The notes under the pieces: generated by a model
What the model was told of the DNA's origin: nothing
Seen by the model: only the letters and a program-made list of their open reading frames with translations
The model's database searches: none
Program-made: the position numbers and the translations under genes
Shown here: positions 17,690 through 25,894 of the stretch, one piece after another
Layout: every line of letters begins with the position of its first letter
How positions within the stretch are numbered: the stretch's first letter is position 1
From: Elusimicrobiota bacterium
GTDB lineage: Bacteria > Elusimicrobiota > Elusimicrobia > UBA1565 > UBA9628
DNA length: 60,751 bases
Direction: 5' to 3'
NCBI GenBank assembly: GCA_027327915.1
Contig: DAHVWT010000004.1
Span: 1 to 60,751 of the forward strand

Positions 17690-18591
17690 CCCCATCCCGC
17701 ACCACCACCGCCGGCGCCCCGCAGGCCTCCGGGGAGTCGCGCTTCGCGCCGATCCGGCTCTCCCAGATGTGGGAGCGCTTCGGACGGGCGCTCAAGAACC
17801 TCTGGGAGGACGGCTCCCCGGCCGCCGTCGAGCTCCAGGCTCTCTTCGAGGAGTTCCGCGGGGAAGCCGAGCGCGCCGAGCGCGTGATCGCGGCCTGCGA
17901 GAAAACTTTAAACGAGCAAGAAGTCGCGATCCGCGCCGAGTTCGACTCTCGCTACCTCTCCCGCATCCGCCAGCTCGAGGCGGATCTGAGCCTCGTGGCC
18001 CAGCAGTCCGCGCAGGCCCAAAAGGGCCTCTCGGAGGAGCGCGCGCGTTCGGAGGACCTGCGCCGACGGCTTCTCAACAAGGAGGCCGAGACGGCGGCTC
18101 TTCGCGACCAATTTCTCAAGAGCGAGGAGGAGCGCGACCACGATCGGGCGCGCAAGAACGCCGAGCTCCATGAAGCGCTCCTTAAGCGCCGGGAGGAGAT
18201 CGAGAAGGCCCTCTCGGAGAAGGAGCGCAACCTCGAGGCGAACTACGCCACGGAGCTGGCCACCCTTCAGAAAAAGCAGACTGACCTGATCGAGGACTTT
18301 AGGAGGCGTCTTTCCGAGATCGAGTCCCAGTACGTCATGCGCGAGGCCGATCTCTCGAAGGCGCACGAGCGCAGGATGGCCGAGCTCTCTTCCTGGGAGG
18401 CCCGCAACCGCGAGCGAGACAGGATGATCCTCGACCGGGAAGGCGAGCTTCTCAAGAGGGAGCAGGCCTTCGAGGAAGTCTCCCGCAAAAAGACCCATGA
18501 GATTGAGCGCCTCAAGGCGGACATGCAGGCCGAGCTCGCCCGCGTGGTCAAGCACTACCAAGAGGGGGGGGCGGCCGGGTCCAAACCCTAG
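17686..18591 (+). CDS. Coiled-coil protein, second of the pair
   Basis: 301 residues; start ATG 17686 overlaps the preceding stop (ATGA). A 20-residue low-complexity start is followed by a short amphipathic segment with aromatic residues (SQMWERFGRALKNLWEDG) and then about 250 residues of Glu/Arg/Leu-rich coiled coil to near the C-terminus, ending in a glycine-containing tail. No membrane segment or enzyme motif. It resembles its neighbour in composition more than in alignable sequence. The aromatic N-terminal patch could be a docking site; this is inference. Confidence 0.8.
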   Translation: MTPSRTTTAGAPQASGESRFAPIRLSQMWERFGRALKNLWEDGSPAAVELQALFEEFRGEAERAERVIAACEKTLNEQEVAIRAEFDSRYLSRIRQLEADLSLVAQQSAQAQKGLSEERARSEDLRRRLLNKEAETAALRDQFLKSEEERDHDRARKNAELHEALLKRREEIEKALSEKERNLEANYATELATLQKKQTDLIEDFRRRLSEIESQYVMREADLSKAHERRMAELSSWEARNRERDRMILDREGELLKREQAFEEVSRKKTHEIERLKADMQAELARVVKHYQEGGAAGSKP

Positions 18592-18599
18592 CGCCGGGT

Positions 18600-18613
18600 C
18601 CCGCGCTCGCGGG
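18600..18613. terminator. Short palindrome between convergent genes
   Basis: CCCGCG and CGCGGG form a perfect 6-bp stem with a 2-base loop in the 26-nt gap between the convergent coiled-coil and mltG genes. Its position suits a bidirectional terminator but there is no T-run on either side and the loop is too small to be ideal. Confidence 0.3.
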
Positions 18614-18617
18614 CATG

Positions 18618-19562
18618 TTACCGGCGAGCCCGGAGTTCTCTTCGAATCTTTTGCTTGGCGCGGATATGCTGGGCGTTCGTCGCCGAGAAAATGTGCCCGC
18701 CGCGATTGTCCGCGACGAAATAAAGAGCGTCGGTCGTCGCGGGATGAAGAACGGCCTCGAAGGAGTTCAAGCCCGGGTTGCAGATGGGACCTGGTGGCAG
18801 GCCTCGGTGGACATAGGTATTGTAGGGGGATGCGACTTTAAGGTCCTGGCGCGTGAGGCCCTTTTTCCAATAGCCGAGGGCGTACTGGACCGTCGGGTCG
18901 GCCTCCAGGCGCATGCCAAGACGCAGGCGGTTGAGGTAGACCGCGGCGATGAGCGGACGCTCCGCGTCCTTGCGCGCCTCGCGCTCGACGATGGAGGCCA
19001 GAGCCAGCGCCGCCTCGAGGCCCATCCGCGAGCCCGAGGCCTGATAGACGGGAGGAATCGTTTTATCGAACTCCGCCAGCATGCGCCGGATCACCGCCTC
19101 GGGCGCCGAACCAGAATCCAGGTAATAGGTCGTCGGGAACAGCCGCCCCTCGAGCCTGCGACGCTTGACGAGTCTCAAAAAATCGCGCTTTCGGCAGACG
19201 CCCGCCGCGTCCAGGCGCTCGGCGATCTGCTGGGCAGAAAAGCCCTCGGGAATCACCACGCGGATGCCCGGAGGACCCGCGCGCAGCGCGCGCAACAGCC
19301 TCGAAAGGGGCATCGGCGCGCCCAGCCGGTATTCACCCGGCTTGAGTTGCCGGTCAAGACCCGTGGTCTTGAGGAGAAGTTTGAAAAGTCGCGGAGAGTC
19401 GATCACCCCTGCCCGAGCCAGCAGACGCGCCGCCTGGCGAGCGTTGAGCCCGGAGGGGAGAACGACCTGGACCTTGGGACCGCTCGAGCGGAAGGTCTCC
19501 CACATAAGCCAGGAAGCAAGCGCAAAGCCCAACAGCGCCGCGATCCGGCCGGCCTTCACCAC
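18618..19562 (-). CDS. mltG: Endolytic murein transglycosylase MltG
   Basis: 314 residues, YceG/MltG family. An N-terminal membrane anchor (about 7-22) precedes a LysM-like region and the catalytic domain. The motif ASIVEREA contains the glutamate (E193 from the first GTG) equivalent to catalytic E218 of E. coli; ADPTVQYALG, SPYNTYVHRGLPPGPICNPG and LYFV complete the signature. MltG cuts nascent glycan strands near the inner membrane and sets their length. There are two successive GTG codons at 19562 and 19559; the second forms a GTGA overlap with the mutase stop and is equally likely. It is the last gene of the minus-strand run. Confidence 0.93.
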   Translation of the reverse strand: MVKAGRIAALLGFALASWLMWETFRSSGPKVQVVLPSGLNARQAARLLARAGVIDSPRLFKLLLKTTGLDRQLKPGEYRLGAPMPLSRLLRALRAGPPGIRVVIPEGFSAQQIAERLDAAGVCRKRDFLRLVKRRRLEGRLFPTTYYLDSGSAPEAVIRRMLAEFDKTIPPVYQASGSRMGLEAALALASIVEREARKDAERPLIAAVYLNRLRLGMRLEADPTVQYALGYWKKGLTRQDLKVASPYNTYVHRGLPPGPICNPGLNSFEAVLHPATTDALYFVADNRGGHIFSATNAQHIRAKQKIRRELRARR

Positions 19563-21178
19563 TGAGGGGCGTATTCCCCGAAGGTTTCCTGAAAGGCCGC
19601 GGTGATCTCGCCAACGGTCGCATAAGCCTCCACGGCCTCGAGAATCGGGGGAAGGACGTTCGCGCCGGCCCCGGCGGCCTCCTGGAGACGCTTCAAGGCG
19701 GCCCGGGTCGCGGCGTTGTCGCGCGAGCGGCGAAGCGCCCGCAAGGCCTTGATCTGGCGCGACTCGACGACGCTCTTGATCTTCAAGATGGGGGGGCGGC
19801 GCGTTTGCCCCCCAAAGACGTTGACGCCGACGATTTTGCGGCGCCGCCGCGACAGGTCCTCTTCGAAGCGGAAGGCCGTCTCGGCGATCTGCTTGTGAAA
19901 AAATCCCGCCTCGAGGGCCGCGACGACGCCGCCCAGCTCGTCGATGCGGCGCAGGAGCGCCGTGGCGCGTTCGGAGATCTCGCGCGTCAGGCTTTCGAGG
20001 AAATAAGAGCCGCCCAAGGGGTCGGGGGTGTCCGTCACCCCGCTTTCCAGAGCCAGGATCTGCTGCGTTCGGAGAGCCAGGGTCACGGCCTCGTCCGAGG
20101 GAAGGGCGAGCGCCTCATCGTAGGAATTCGTGTGCAAGCTCTGGGTTCCGCCCAGCACCGCGGCCAAGGCCTGGTAAGCCACGCGCACGAGGTTATTTAA
20201 GGGCTGCTGGGCCGTGAGCGACACCCCCGACGTCTGGCAGTGCATCGCGAGCATGCAGGAAAGCTCGTTTTTGGCGCCGAACTCCTCTTTCATCATGCGG
20301 GCCCAGAGAAGGCGTGCCGCGCGGAGCTTCGCAATCTCTTCGAAGAAATTGTTGTGCACGTCGAAGAAGAAGGAAAGGTGGCTTGCGAAGTCATCCACCG
20401 CCAAGCCCCGCGCGACGAGCCGGCGCGCATAATCGCGTCCGTCGGCCAGGGTGAAGGCCAGCTCCTGGACGGCGTCCGCCCCGGCCTCGCGAATATGATA
20501 GCCCGAGATCGAGATGGGATAGAAGCGCGGGACCTCCTTGACGCAATATTCAATCGTGTCCAAGACGAGCCTCAGAGAGGGCTCGGGAGGATAGAGATAT
20601 TCGTTTTGGGCGATGTACTCCTTGAGGATGTCGGCCTGCAGGGTCCCGCGCAAGCGCTTGAAGGGGACGTTCTGGCGCTTGGCGACCGCGAGGTACATGG
20701 CCAACATCACGGGCGCTGGGAGATTGATCGTCATGGAGGTTGAAACGCGCGCGAGATCGATGCCGGAGAACAAGAGCTCGAAATCGGCCAAGGAGTCCAC
20801 CGCCACGCCCTCGCGGCCCACCTCGCCCTGGGAGCGGGGGTCGTCCGAGTCCAGGCCCATCAGGGTCGGGAGGTCGAAGGCGGTCGAGAGCCCGGTTTCA
20901 CCGTGCGCGAGCAGGTATTTGAAGCGTTCGTTGGTGTCCTTGGCGGTCTTATGTCCAGCGAACTGCCTCATCGTCCAGGGGTGCTGGCGATAACCACCGG
21001 ATTTAATCCCTCGAGCGTAGGGATGGCGCCCTGGGCGGCCGAGAATCGACATGAGATCGGCGCCCTGGAAATCGGCGGAGGCATAGAGAGGTTCGACCGG
21101 AATTCCGGAGAGCGTGCTACGCTCCCCGGATTCCGAGGTCGGCTCGATAGCCGCGGGGGCGACGGCAGACTTGCTCAT
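19556..21178 (-). CDS. Cobalamin-dependent acyl-CoA mutase large subunit, isobutyryl-CoA mutase type
   Basis: 540 residues covering only the substrate-binding TIM-barrel part of the methylmalonyl-CoA mutase superfamily; the C-terminal B12-binding domain is absent and must be a separate protein elsewhere. Family motifs include PWTMRQFAG, STAFDLPTLMG, SGYHIREAGA, SLTAQQPLNN and SLHTNSYDEALALP. Two residues decide the substrate in this family: methylmalonyl-CoA mutase has Tyr89 and Arg207, isobutyryl-CoA mutase has Phe80 and Gln198. Here they are Phe73 and Gln191, with the same 118-residue spacing. It should therefore interconvert isobutyryl- and butyryl-CoA or a similar monocarboxylic pair. The ATG at 21178 overlaps the FecR stop (ATGA). 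Confidence 0.85.
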   Translation of the reverse strand: MSKSAVAPAAIEPTSESGERSTLSGIPVEPLYASADFQGADLMSILGRPGRHPYARGIKSGGYRQHPWTMRQFAGHKTAKDTNERFKYLLAHGETGLSTAFDLPTLMGLDSDDPRSQGEVGREGVAVDSLADFELLFSGIDLARVSTSMTINLPAPVMLAMYLAVAKRQNVPFKRLRGTLQADILKEYIAQNEYLYPPEPSLRLVLDTIEYCVKEVPRFYPISISGYHIREAGADAVQELAFTLADGRDYARRLVARGLAVDDFASHLSFFFDVHNNFFEEIAKLRAARLLWARMMKEEFGAKNELSCMLAMHCQTSGVSLTAQQPLNNLVRVAYQALAAVLGGTQSLHTNSYDEALALPSDEAVTLALRTQQILALESGVTDTPDPLGGSYFLESLTREISERATALLRRIDELGGVVAALEAGFFHKQIAETAFRFEEDLSRRRRKIVGVNVFGGQTRRPPILKIKSVVESRQIKALRALRRSRDNAATRAALKRLQEAAGAGANVLPPILEAVEAYATVGEITAAFQETFGEYAPQW

Positions 21179-21981
21179 GGCCGCTCCCTTCTGCGCCTCC
21201 CGCGCTCGGAGCGGCGGCCTTCCCGCGCCGGCGCAAAGGCGGGGCGACGGCCGTGCAAGAGAGGGCGGCGCCATCGCGGCGCCGGGCGTCGTCCCTGGCG
21301 CATCGCCATGAAGCGTCGTCGAAGGACCCGGCGATTGAGCCTGGCCATTCGAGGCCAAGACCGGCGAACTTGGCGCCACTGCCGACGCAAGGCTTTCAGG
21401 AAGGGGCGATAGCGCAGGAAGCGCCGGGTGAGAGCTCTCGGCGGGAGCGGGGTCTTGCCGGGAGCGACGGAGGTTTCCTGGTCCGGGCCGATCAAAACCC
21501 GTCCGGAGGGAGAGAAGACCTCGACATGCCCCGCATCGAAAACGCCGACCGATGCTTGGGAGGCTCCGGCATCGACCCCGAACTCGGTTCCGCGCACCGC
21601 GGCGACGGCCTGGGGGGTTTCGACCGAGAGCTTCTGATCGGAGGAGAGAGGCGAGATGAAGGCGAGAAGGCGGCCCCTCGCAAGGTCGAAAAGGGTCTGG
21701 GACTTCGTGACGGAGGATATCGTGATCGAGGAATCGGGCAGAAGCGTGATCGAGTGCTCCCCGCTCAAGGTCAGGAGGACCCGGCCGTCGTTCCCGGTCG
21801 TCACGTTGTCGCCCGGCGAAAGAGGAAGCCCGTCCTGGGCCGGGTAGGGTTTGGAGACTCCCTCCGAGGCAAGGAGGACCGAGACGGTGCCCGTCGCGCC
21901 GACGATCCGCGCGTCCCAATCAGCGTCGGCGGAGGCAAAGGGAGCCAAAGTCGCCAGCAATGCCCCGATGATCGTTAGCAT
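21175..21981 (-). CDS. Exported FecR-domain protein with arginine-rich tail
   Basis: 268 residues. An N-terminal signal peptide (about 1-19, ending ASADA) is followed by a FecR-like beta domain (about 25-175: GTVSVL, LSPGDNVTTGNDGRVLLTL, TPQAVAAVRGTEFGV, VEVFSP). The last ~85 residues are extremely basic, with about 34 arginines and a single lysine, interspersed with Trp, Phe and Leu. Codon choice in the tail looks like the rest of the gene, so it is probably translated. The exported location suggests binding to lipopolysaccharide or other anionic envelope polymers; this is inference. Classical FecR partners (FecI sigma factor, TonB receptor) are not adjacent. Coupled by ATGA to the mutase gene. 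Confidence 0.75.
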   Translation of the reverse strand: MLTIIGALLATLAPFASADADWDARIVGATGTVSVLLASEGVSKPYPAQDGLPLSPGDNVTTGNDGRVLLTLSGEHSITLLPDSSITISSVTKSQTLFDLARGRLLAFISPLSSDQKLSVETPQAVAAVRGTEFGVDAGASQASVGVFDAGHVEVFSPSGRVLIGPDQETSVAPGKTPLPPRALTRRFLRYRPFLKALRRQWRQVRRSWPRMARLNRRVLRRRFMAMRQGRRPAPRWRRPLLHGRRPAFAPAREGRRSERGRRRRERP

Positions 21982-22007
21982 GGCAAAAATGATCTTACCA
22001 AAGGGTG

Positions 22008-23189
22008 TTATTGGACATCCACGCGCACGAATCGGCGCCGCCCGACCTGCAGGAGAAAAGAGCCCCTTTCGGACAACGGAGCGTCCGCCGCGACCTTCTC
22101 GCCGTCCAGGCGGACGGCGTCCTGGGACAGGAGGCGCCGCGCCTCGTTTTTCGACTTCGCGGCGCCCGCGCGGACGATGATCTCGCTCAAGGCGAGGCCC
22201 GGGGGAACGCCGATCTTGGGCGCGTCCTGCGGAGCCTGCCTCTCGGTGAAGACCCGCTCGAAGCGCTCCTTCGCGGCGCGGGCCGCGGCGAGGCCATGAT
22301 AGCGGGCGACGATCGTCTCCGCCAAGTCCTTCTTGGCATTAAGAGGATGTATTTTTTGGATCTCGGTCAGGGGAGCGTCGGTCAAGAGCTCGTAATAGAC
22401 CATCATGAGCTCGTCCGAGATGCGCAGGAGCTTGCCGAACATCTCGTCGGGAACGTCGTTGAGGGCGACAAAATTGCCGTATGATTTCGACATTTTCTGC
22501 GTCCCATCGGTCCCGACCAGAAGAGGGGTGGTCACGACGAGCTGGGGCTTCATCCCGGCGGCCTCCATCAGGCGCCGGCCCATGAGGAGATTGGTGAGCT
22601 GGTCGTTGCCTCCCAGTTCCACGTCCGCTTTCACCGCGATCGAATCGTAGGCCTGGAAAACGGGATAAAGCATTTCAAGGAGGGTCAGGGGCGCGTTGGT
22701 CTTGAGCCTCTCCTTGAAGTCCTCGCGCGCGAGAATCTGCTGGGCGGTCAGGGTTTTCAAGGTGTCGAGGAGCCCCTTTTGGAGGAAGACGTCAAGCCAT
22801 TCCGAATTCCGGCGGAGCTCCGTTTTGCCGCGGTCGAGGATCTTGAACGCCTGTTCTCCGTAGGTCGCGGCATTCTTGGCGATTTGCTCCTCGGAGAGCG
22901 GCGGCCGCGTCGAATCACGCCCGGAGGGGTCGCCGATGCGCGCCGTGAAGTCGCCGATGATGAGCACGGCTTGGTGGCCCAGATCCTGGAGGGCGCGCAG
23001 CTTCGCGAGGACGACGCTGTGGCCCAGATGGAGCTCGGGGGAGGTCGGATCCACGCCCAGCTTCACGCGCAGGGGTCGGCCGAGCGCGAGCTTCGCCTTG
23101 AGCTCCTCGGGGCTCAGAAACGTCGCCGCGCCGCGCTTGAAGACCTTGAGTTGGACGTCAAAGGCCGCTTGAGAGCTAGAAGAGGTCAT
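22008..23189 (-). CDS. tyrS: Tyrosyl-tRNA synthetase
   Basis: Class I synthetase of 393 residues. The HIGH motif appears as HLGHS, the KMSKS motif as KMSKSYGN, with LGVDPTSPELH, GDFTARIGDPSG and NSEWL typical of TyrRS. The C-terminal ~65 residues form an S4 RNA-binding domain (SKNEARRLLSQDAVRLDG). The ATG at 23189 gives a normal start; the frame stays open upstream into priA, but those residues are not family-like. It overlaps the priA 3' end by 14 nt, so the two are translationally linked. Confidence 0.93.
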   Translation of the reverse strand: MTSSSSQAAFDVQLKVFKRGAATFLSPEELKAKLALGRPLRVKLGVDPTSPELHLGHSVVLAKLRALQDLGHQAVLIIGDFTARIGDPSGRDSTRPPLSEEQIAKNAATYGEQAFKILDRGKTELRRNSEWLDVFLQKGLLDTLKTLTAQQILAREDFKERLKTNAPLTLLEMLYPVFQAYDSIAVKADVELGGNDQLTNLLMGRRLMEAAGMKPQLVVTTPLLVGTDGTQKMSKSYGNFVALNDVPDEMFGKLLRISDELMMVYYELLTDAPLTEIQKIHPLNAKKDLAETIVARYHGLAAARAAKERFERVFTERQAPQDAPKIGVPPGLALSEIIVRAGAAKSKNEARRLLSQDAVRLDGEKVAADAPLSERGSFLLQVGRRRFVRVDVQ

Positions 23190-25161
23190 AGGGGTCGACG
23201 TCCACGCGCCGACGCAGGCCGGAGGGGGTTTTGATGGCGCGCAAAAGTAAAAACAGCCTTTGGGAGTCAAAGCCGCGCGGGATCTTGACGAGAAAGTGGA
23301 TCCTGGGCCGCTTCGACTCGAGACGGACAACCGCAGGGGCGGGGCCGACGACCGGAAGCTCGGGGAGCCCCTCTCGGATCTTTTGCACGGCGCTCCGCGC
23401 GGCCTCCCAGAGAGGCCCTTCCTCCGGACCGCTCAGCACCACGCGGACAAGGCCGCCCGCGGGGGGGTAGCCGAGCTCCCGCCGCACTTCAAGCTCCCGC
23501 TCCGCGAAGGCGGCGTAGTCCGCGCTCAAGGCCGCCCGGAGCGCCGGGGACTCGGGCAGCCTCGTTTGGACGGCGACGAGTCCGGGAAGCTCCGCCCGCC
23601 CCGAGCGCCCGGCCGCCTGGCAGAGCAACTGGGCCGCGCGCTCGGAGGCTCGAAAATCAGGCATCTGGAGCATGGCGTCCGCGTCCACGACGCCCACGAG
23701 CGTCACGCGGGGAAAGTGGAAGCTCTTCGCCACGAGCTGAGTTCCGACCAAGATGTCGGCATCCAGGCGCAGGAATTTCTCGTAAACGCGGCTTTCCTTG
23801 AGTCCCTTCCCGTCAAGCGTATCCCGGTCGAGCCTAAGCACCCGGGCGCCAGGAAGGCGCGCCTTCAAATCCTCGGCCACTTTTTGGGTTCCAGCGCCCG
23901 TGGCGGCGAGAGACGGAGACCGGCATTGCCCGCACGCGAAGGGCACATCGTAGGAACGGCCGCAGTGGTGGCAAATAAGGGAAAAGCCCTTTTCGCTGCG
24001 GTGGCGGATCTTGGCGACGCCGCAGTGAGGACAGCGGTCGACCCATCCGCATCGGCGGCACAGGAGAAGGGTGTTGAACCCCCGGCGGTTGAGAAGGAGA
24101 ATCGCCTGCTCCCGGCGTTGGAGCGCCGCCTTGAGGAGATCGAGGATCTCCTCGGAGAGAACCCGGCCTTCCTGGGGGGGCGGCGGAGCGATGAGCCGGA
24201 CGCTGGGCCGCGGAAGGCTCGAGACACGGTCGGGAAGGGCGACGAGTTCGGCTTTGTTTTCGGCCGCCATGGACCATGCCTCCAAGGACGGCGTCGCGGA
24301 ACCCAGCACGAGGAGAGCGCCCGACCGCCGGGCGCGCTCGGCCGCCACGTCGCGGGCATGATAGAACGGCGCGCGACCATCTTCCTTGTAAGACGGGTCC
24401 TGCTCCTCATCGAGGACCGCGAGCCTCAGGTTCTTGAAGGGAAGCAACGCCGCGGAGCGGGCCCCGACGACGACCTGCATCTCGCCCGAGGCGAGAGCCG
24501 ACCACGCCTTCCGCTTGTCGCGCAGCCCCATGCGGGAGTGCCACAACCCAACCGGCACGCCTAGAGCCCGGATGAAATCATCGTAAAACGGAAGCGTCAG
24601 GGATATCTCGGGAAGAAGAAAGAGAGCCTGGCCGCCGCCCATGATCGCCTGACGGATCAGCCTCAGATAGACCTCCGTCTTGCCCGAGGCCGGGACGCCG
24701 TAGAGAAGAGCCGCGTGATGCCGCCCGCTCGCGAGCATCCGCGAGAGCCGAGCGAGGGCCTGCGACTGGGCGGCGGTGAGTTCGAACGCGGGCCGCGGCG
24801 AGCCCTGGGGCGCAACTGCGGCCAATTCCGGCGCGGCTCCGGCTTCGGCGCGCGTTTTGACGAAGGAAGGGGATACGGCGCGCAGGCATTCTCCCAGCGG
24901 CGCCCCATAATGGGAGGAAAGCCATTGCGCCAGCCCGGCGAGCTCCGCCGGCAAGACGGGCTTCGGGTCGATAACGGCCTCGATCGTTTTCAAGGGCCGT
25001 TCGGGAGTCGCGTCGAAGATCCTAAGGACGGTTCCCACCAGACGCCGAGAGCCGAACGGCGCTCGAACACGGGATCCTGTCTCGGCATCCGATCCCGTGG
25101 GCAACAGATAGTGGTAAGTCTGATGAAGCGGAAGGGCGAAGGCGACCTCGGCGATTTTCAC
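23176..25161 (-). CDS. priA: Primosomal replication restart helicase PriA
   Basis: A 3'-to-5' superfamily 2 helicase that reloads DnaB at stalled forks. It has an N-terminal 3'-DNA-binding domain (ALPLHQTYHYLLPTG), Walker A GVPASGKTE, a Walker B box reading DEEQ instead of the usual DEEH, and eight zinc-binding cysteines in four CxxC pairs (CRRC, CPHC, CHHC, CGQC). Later helicase motifs (LNRRGFN, GTQLVAKSFHFP, QAAGRSGR) are intact. I chose GTG 25161 because MKIAEVAFALPL matches family N-termini, giving 661 residues; the only upstream choice, a TTG at 25233, adds non-family sequence and overlaps a tandem repeat. Confidence 0.92.
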   Translation of the reverse strand: MKIAEVAFALPLHQTYHYLLPTGSDAETGSRVRAPFGSRRLVGTVLRIFDATPERPLKTIEAVIDPKPVLPAELAGLAQWLSSHYGAPLGECLRAVSPSFVKTRAEAGAAPELAAVAPQGSPRPAFELTAAQSQALARLSRMLASGRHHAALLYGVPASGKTEVYLRLIRQAIMGGGQALFLLPEISLTLPFYDDFIRALGVPVGLWHSRMGLRDKRKAWSALASGEMQVVVGARSAALLPFKNLRLAVLDEEQDPSYKEDGRAPFYHARDVAAERARRSGALLVLGSATPSLEAWSMAAENKAELVALPDRVSSLPRPSVRLIAPPPPQEGRVLSEEILDLLKAALQRREQAILLLNRRGFNTLLLCRRCGWVDRCPHCGVAKIRHRSEKGFSLICHHCGRSYDVPFACGQCRSPSLAATGAGTQKVAEDLKARLPGARVLRLDRDTLDGKGLKESRVYEKFLRLDADILVGTQLVAKSFHFPRVTLVGVVDADAMLQMPDFRASERAAQLLCQAAGRSGRAELPGLVAVQTRLPESPALRAALSADYAAFAERELEVRRELGYPPAGGLVRVVLSGPEEGPLWEAARSAVQKIREGLPELPVVGPAPAVVRLESKRPRIHFLVKIPRGFDSQRLFLLLRAIKTPSGLRRRVDVDPYDLF

Positions 25162-25229
25162 GAATGCTACGGATGGCGCCGGTTGGCGAACAAAGGCAGC
25201 GGGAAAGCAGCCTCCCAAAGGGATTTTTC

Positions 25230-25267
25230 GCAATCCGCGGCTTTCCGCGGCAATCCGCGGCTTTCCG
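25230..25267. repeat. 20-bp tandem repeat, two copies
   Basis: GCAATCCGCGGCTTTCCG occurs at 25230-25247 and exactly again at 25250-25267, a 20-bp period, each copy holding the palindrome CCGCGG. It fills the short gap between the methyltransferase stop and priA on the minus strand. It may be a local duplication or an operator-like direct repeat. Confidence 0.7.
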
Positions 25268-25273
25268 TAGCGA

Positions 25274-25894
25274 TCATTTGTACGCCGTCATGACGAAATG
25301 AGGAGGGATGTTGCGCACTTCCCATTCGATGTTCGTCTTCCGGAAGTATTTCTTAAGGAGAGGGACGAGATGGAGCGTGATCTGATAGGCGACGAAGCGG
25401 CCGCCGGGCCTGAGCAGCGCGGCCGTCTTTCCCAGCAACTCCTCGCGGCTCGATGAGGGAAGGAAGGCGAAGGGGAGCCCGGAGACGACGGCGTCGACGG
25501 AGGAAAAAACCTCCTCCCTCGCGATCCGGTCGACCTGGCGCGCGTCGCCGATGCGCAGCGCCACGCGGGGGTCGTGCATGCGCCGGGAGAGCGCGGCGAA
25601 GAGATTTGGATTCATTTCGATCGTGAGCAGCCGTCCATTCTTGGACATGCGCCGCAGGATCTGATGAGTGACGACCCCTGCCCCGGGGCCATATTCAACA
25701 ACGCGGCGGGCCCCCTCGACCGCGGCCGCGCGCATGATGCGGCCAACCAAGTAGCGGCTGCTGGGGGTAATCGCCGCGATCGCCTTATCGCCCCAAAAAT
25801 ATTTGAGATACGAGAAAAGCCCGTTGTCATTCGCCGCGGCGCTCTCCCTTTCATCGCGCCGCGGTCGAGACGGGAAAGAGGGATCGGGGTTCAT
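25274..25894 (-). CDS. SAM-dependent methyltransferase, PmtA/KsgA-like
   Basis: 206 residues from ATG 25894. A class I methyltransferase fold begins with SSRYLVGRIM and the SAM-binding motif VVEYGPGAGVVTHQIL; then LLTIEMNP (motif II), GDARQVD and the motif IV-like VSGLPFAFLP. The pattern YGPGxGVVT with SGLPF is typical of phospholipid N-methyltransferases (PmtA) and relatives of rRNA adenine dimethylases. PmtA-like phosphatidylethanolamine methylation is plausible but not provable here. The start overlaps the uracil-DNA glycosylase stop by ATGA. Confidence 0.78.
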   Translation of the reverse strand: MNPDPSFPSRPRRDERESAAANDNGLFSYLKYFWGDKAIAAITPSSRYLVGRIMRAAAVEGARRVVEYGPGAGVVTHQILRRMSKNGRLLTIEMNPNLFAALSRRMHDPRVALRIGDARQVDRIAREEVFSSVDAVVSGLPFAFLPSSSREELLGKTAALLRPGGRFVAYQITLHLVPLLKKYFRKTNIEWEVRNIPPHFVMTAYK

